A stretch of 5,921 bases of DNA from assembly GCA_003086555.1 (NCBI GenBank), contig QEFN01000053.1, forward strand, positions 1-5,921, in the 5' to 3' direction. The position numbers were made by a program, and so were the translations under genes. Source of the DNA: Sulfolobus sp. SCGC AB-777_G06 (GTDB taxonomy: Archaea; Thermoproteota; Thermoprotei_A; Sulfolobales; Sulfolobaceae). Of this stretch, positions 5,856 through 5,921 are shown one piece after another (position 1 is the stretch's first letter; the number at the start of each line of letters is the position of its first letter). The notes under the pieces were generated by a model. It was not told the DNA's origin, searched no databases, and saw only the letters and a list, made by a program, of their open reading frames with translations.

Positions 5856-5867
5856 TATCAATTGAAT

Positions 5868-5921
5868 GAGTGTGGACAACAATTTCATTCATTTGAAATA
5901 TTTACATTTATTATCACCCCC
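5868..5921 (-). mobile_element. Same insertion sequence, right copy, inverted, truncated by the window edge
   Basis: These 54 bp are the exact reverse complement of 193-246, so a second copy of the IS begins here and runs out of the window, its transposase pointing left on the minus strand. The terminus GAGTGTGGACAAC (5868-5880) is the inner end. The two copies are tail to tail around the 5.6-kb segment. Confidence 0.88.
5885..5920 (-). CDS. Transposase of the right IS copy, last 11 residues (5'-partial)
   Basis: On the minus strand the frame ends GVIINVNISNE-stop (TGA at 5887-5885), identical to the end of the left transposase. Nothing more of the gene is in the window. Confidence 0.8.
   Translation of the reverse strand, partial: GVIINVNISNE

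Noticed and set aside
247..5867. Composite transposon carrying transporter cargo
   Set aside because: Two inverted copies make it tempting, but the segment includes tRNA-Asn, which is normally essential, and two genes look damaged at the junctions. Outer ends and target duplications are not visible, so mobility of the whole unit is not supported.

Overview
The window looks like chromosomal DNA from a thermoacidophilic crenarchaeon, most likely of the Sulfolobales. The signs are AT-rich DNA with AGA/AGG and ATA-rich codon use, TATA boxes placed so that several messages would be leaderless or nearly so, T-run terminators without hairpins, and a tRNA-Asn with an archaeal intron after position 37 and no encoded CCA. 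The genus call is inference; no comparison could be run.

Both ends of the window lie inside copies of one insertion sequence, in opposite orientation. Positions 1-246 hold the 3' end of one copy (75 codons of a DDE transposase plus the terminus). Positions 5868-5921 hold the same terminus inverted, identical over 54 bp. The 5.6 kb between them is ordinary gene-bearing DNA. Next to the left copy lies the C-terminal remnant (247-721, +) of a membrane protein ending in two CBS domains, cut off by the IS. It converges with a 535-aa APC-superfamily amino acid/amine permease (777-2384, -).

The middle holds an unrecognised soluble 172-aa protein (2673-3191, +). It converges on, and overlaps by 8 bp, a 370-aa MFS transporter of oxalate:formate-antiporter type (3184-4296, -). 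Divergent from the transporter, across what looks like one shared TATA box, is a 42-codon leaderless ORF for a very basic small protein (4358-4486, +). It is followed by a DsrE-like 110-aa protein (4572-4904, +).

The last 1 kb is sparse: an AT-rich gap, intron-containing tRNA-Asn(GUU) (5239-5329, -), a doubtful 37-codon ORF, and a region that looks degraded and ends in a 61-codon ORF fragment beside the right IS copy.

The genes do not form one pathway. They are mostly single-gene units with their own promoters: two transporters, one sulfur-relay-type protein, one tRNA and orphans. I see no CRISPR array, defence cassette or convincing new multi-gene system. The best leads are the small basic ORF with its bidirectional promoter, the inverted IS pair with a disrupted gene, and a tRNA intron that can pair with the anticodon stem.
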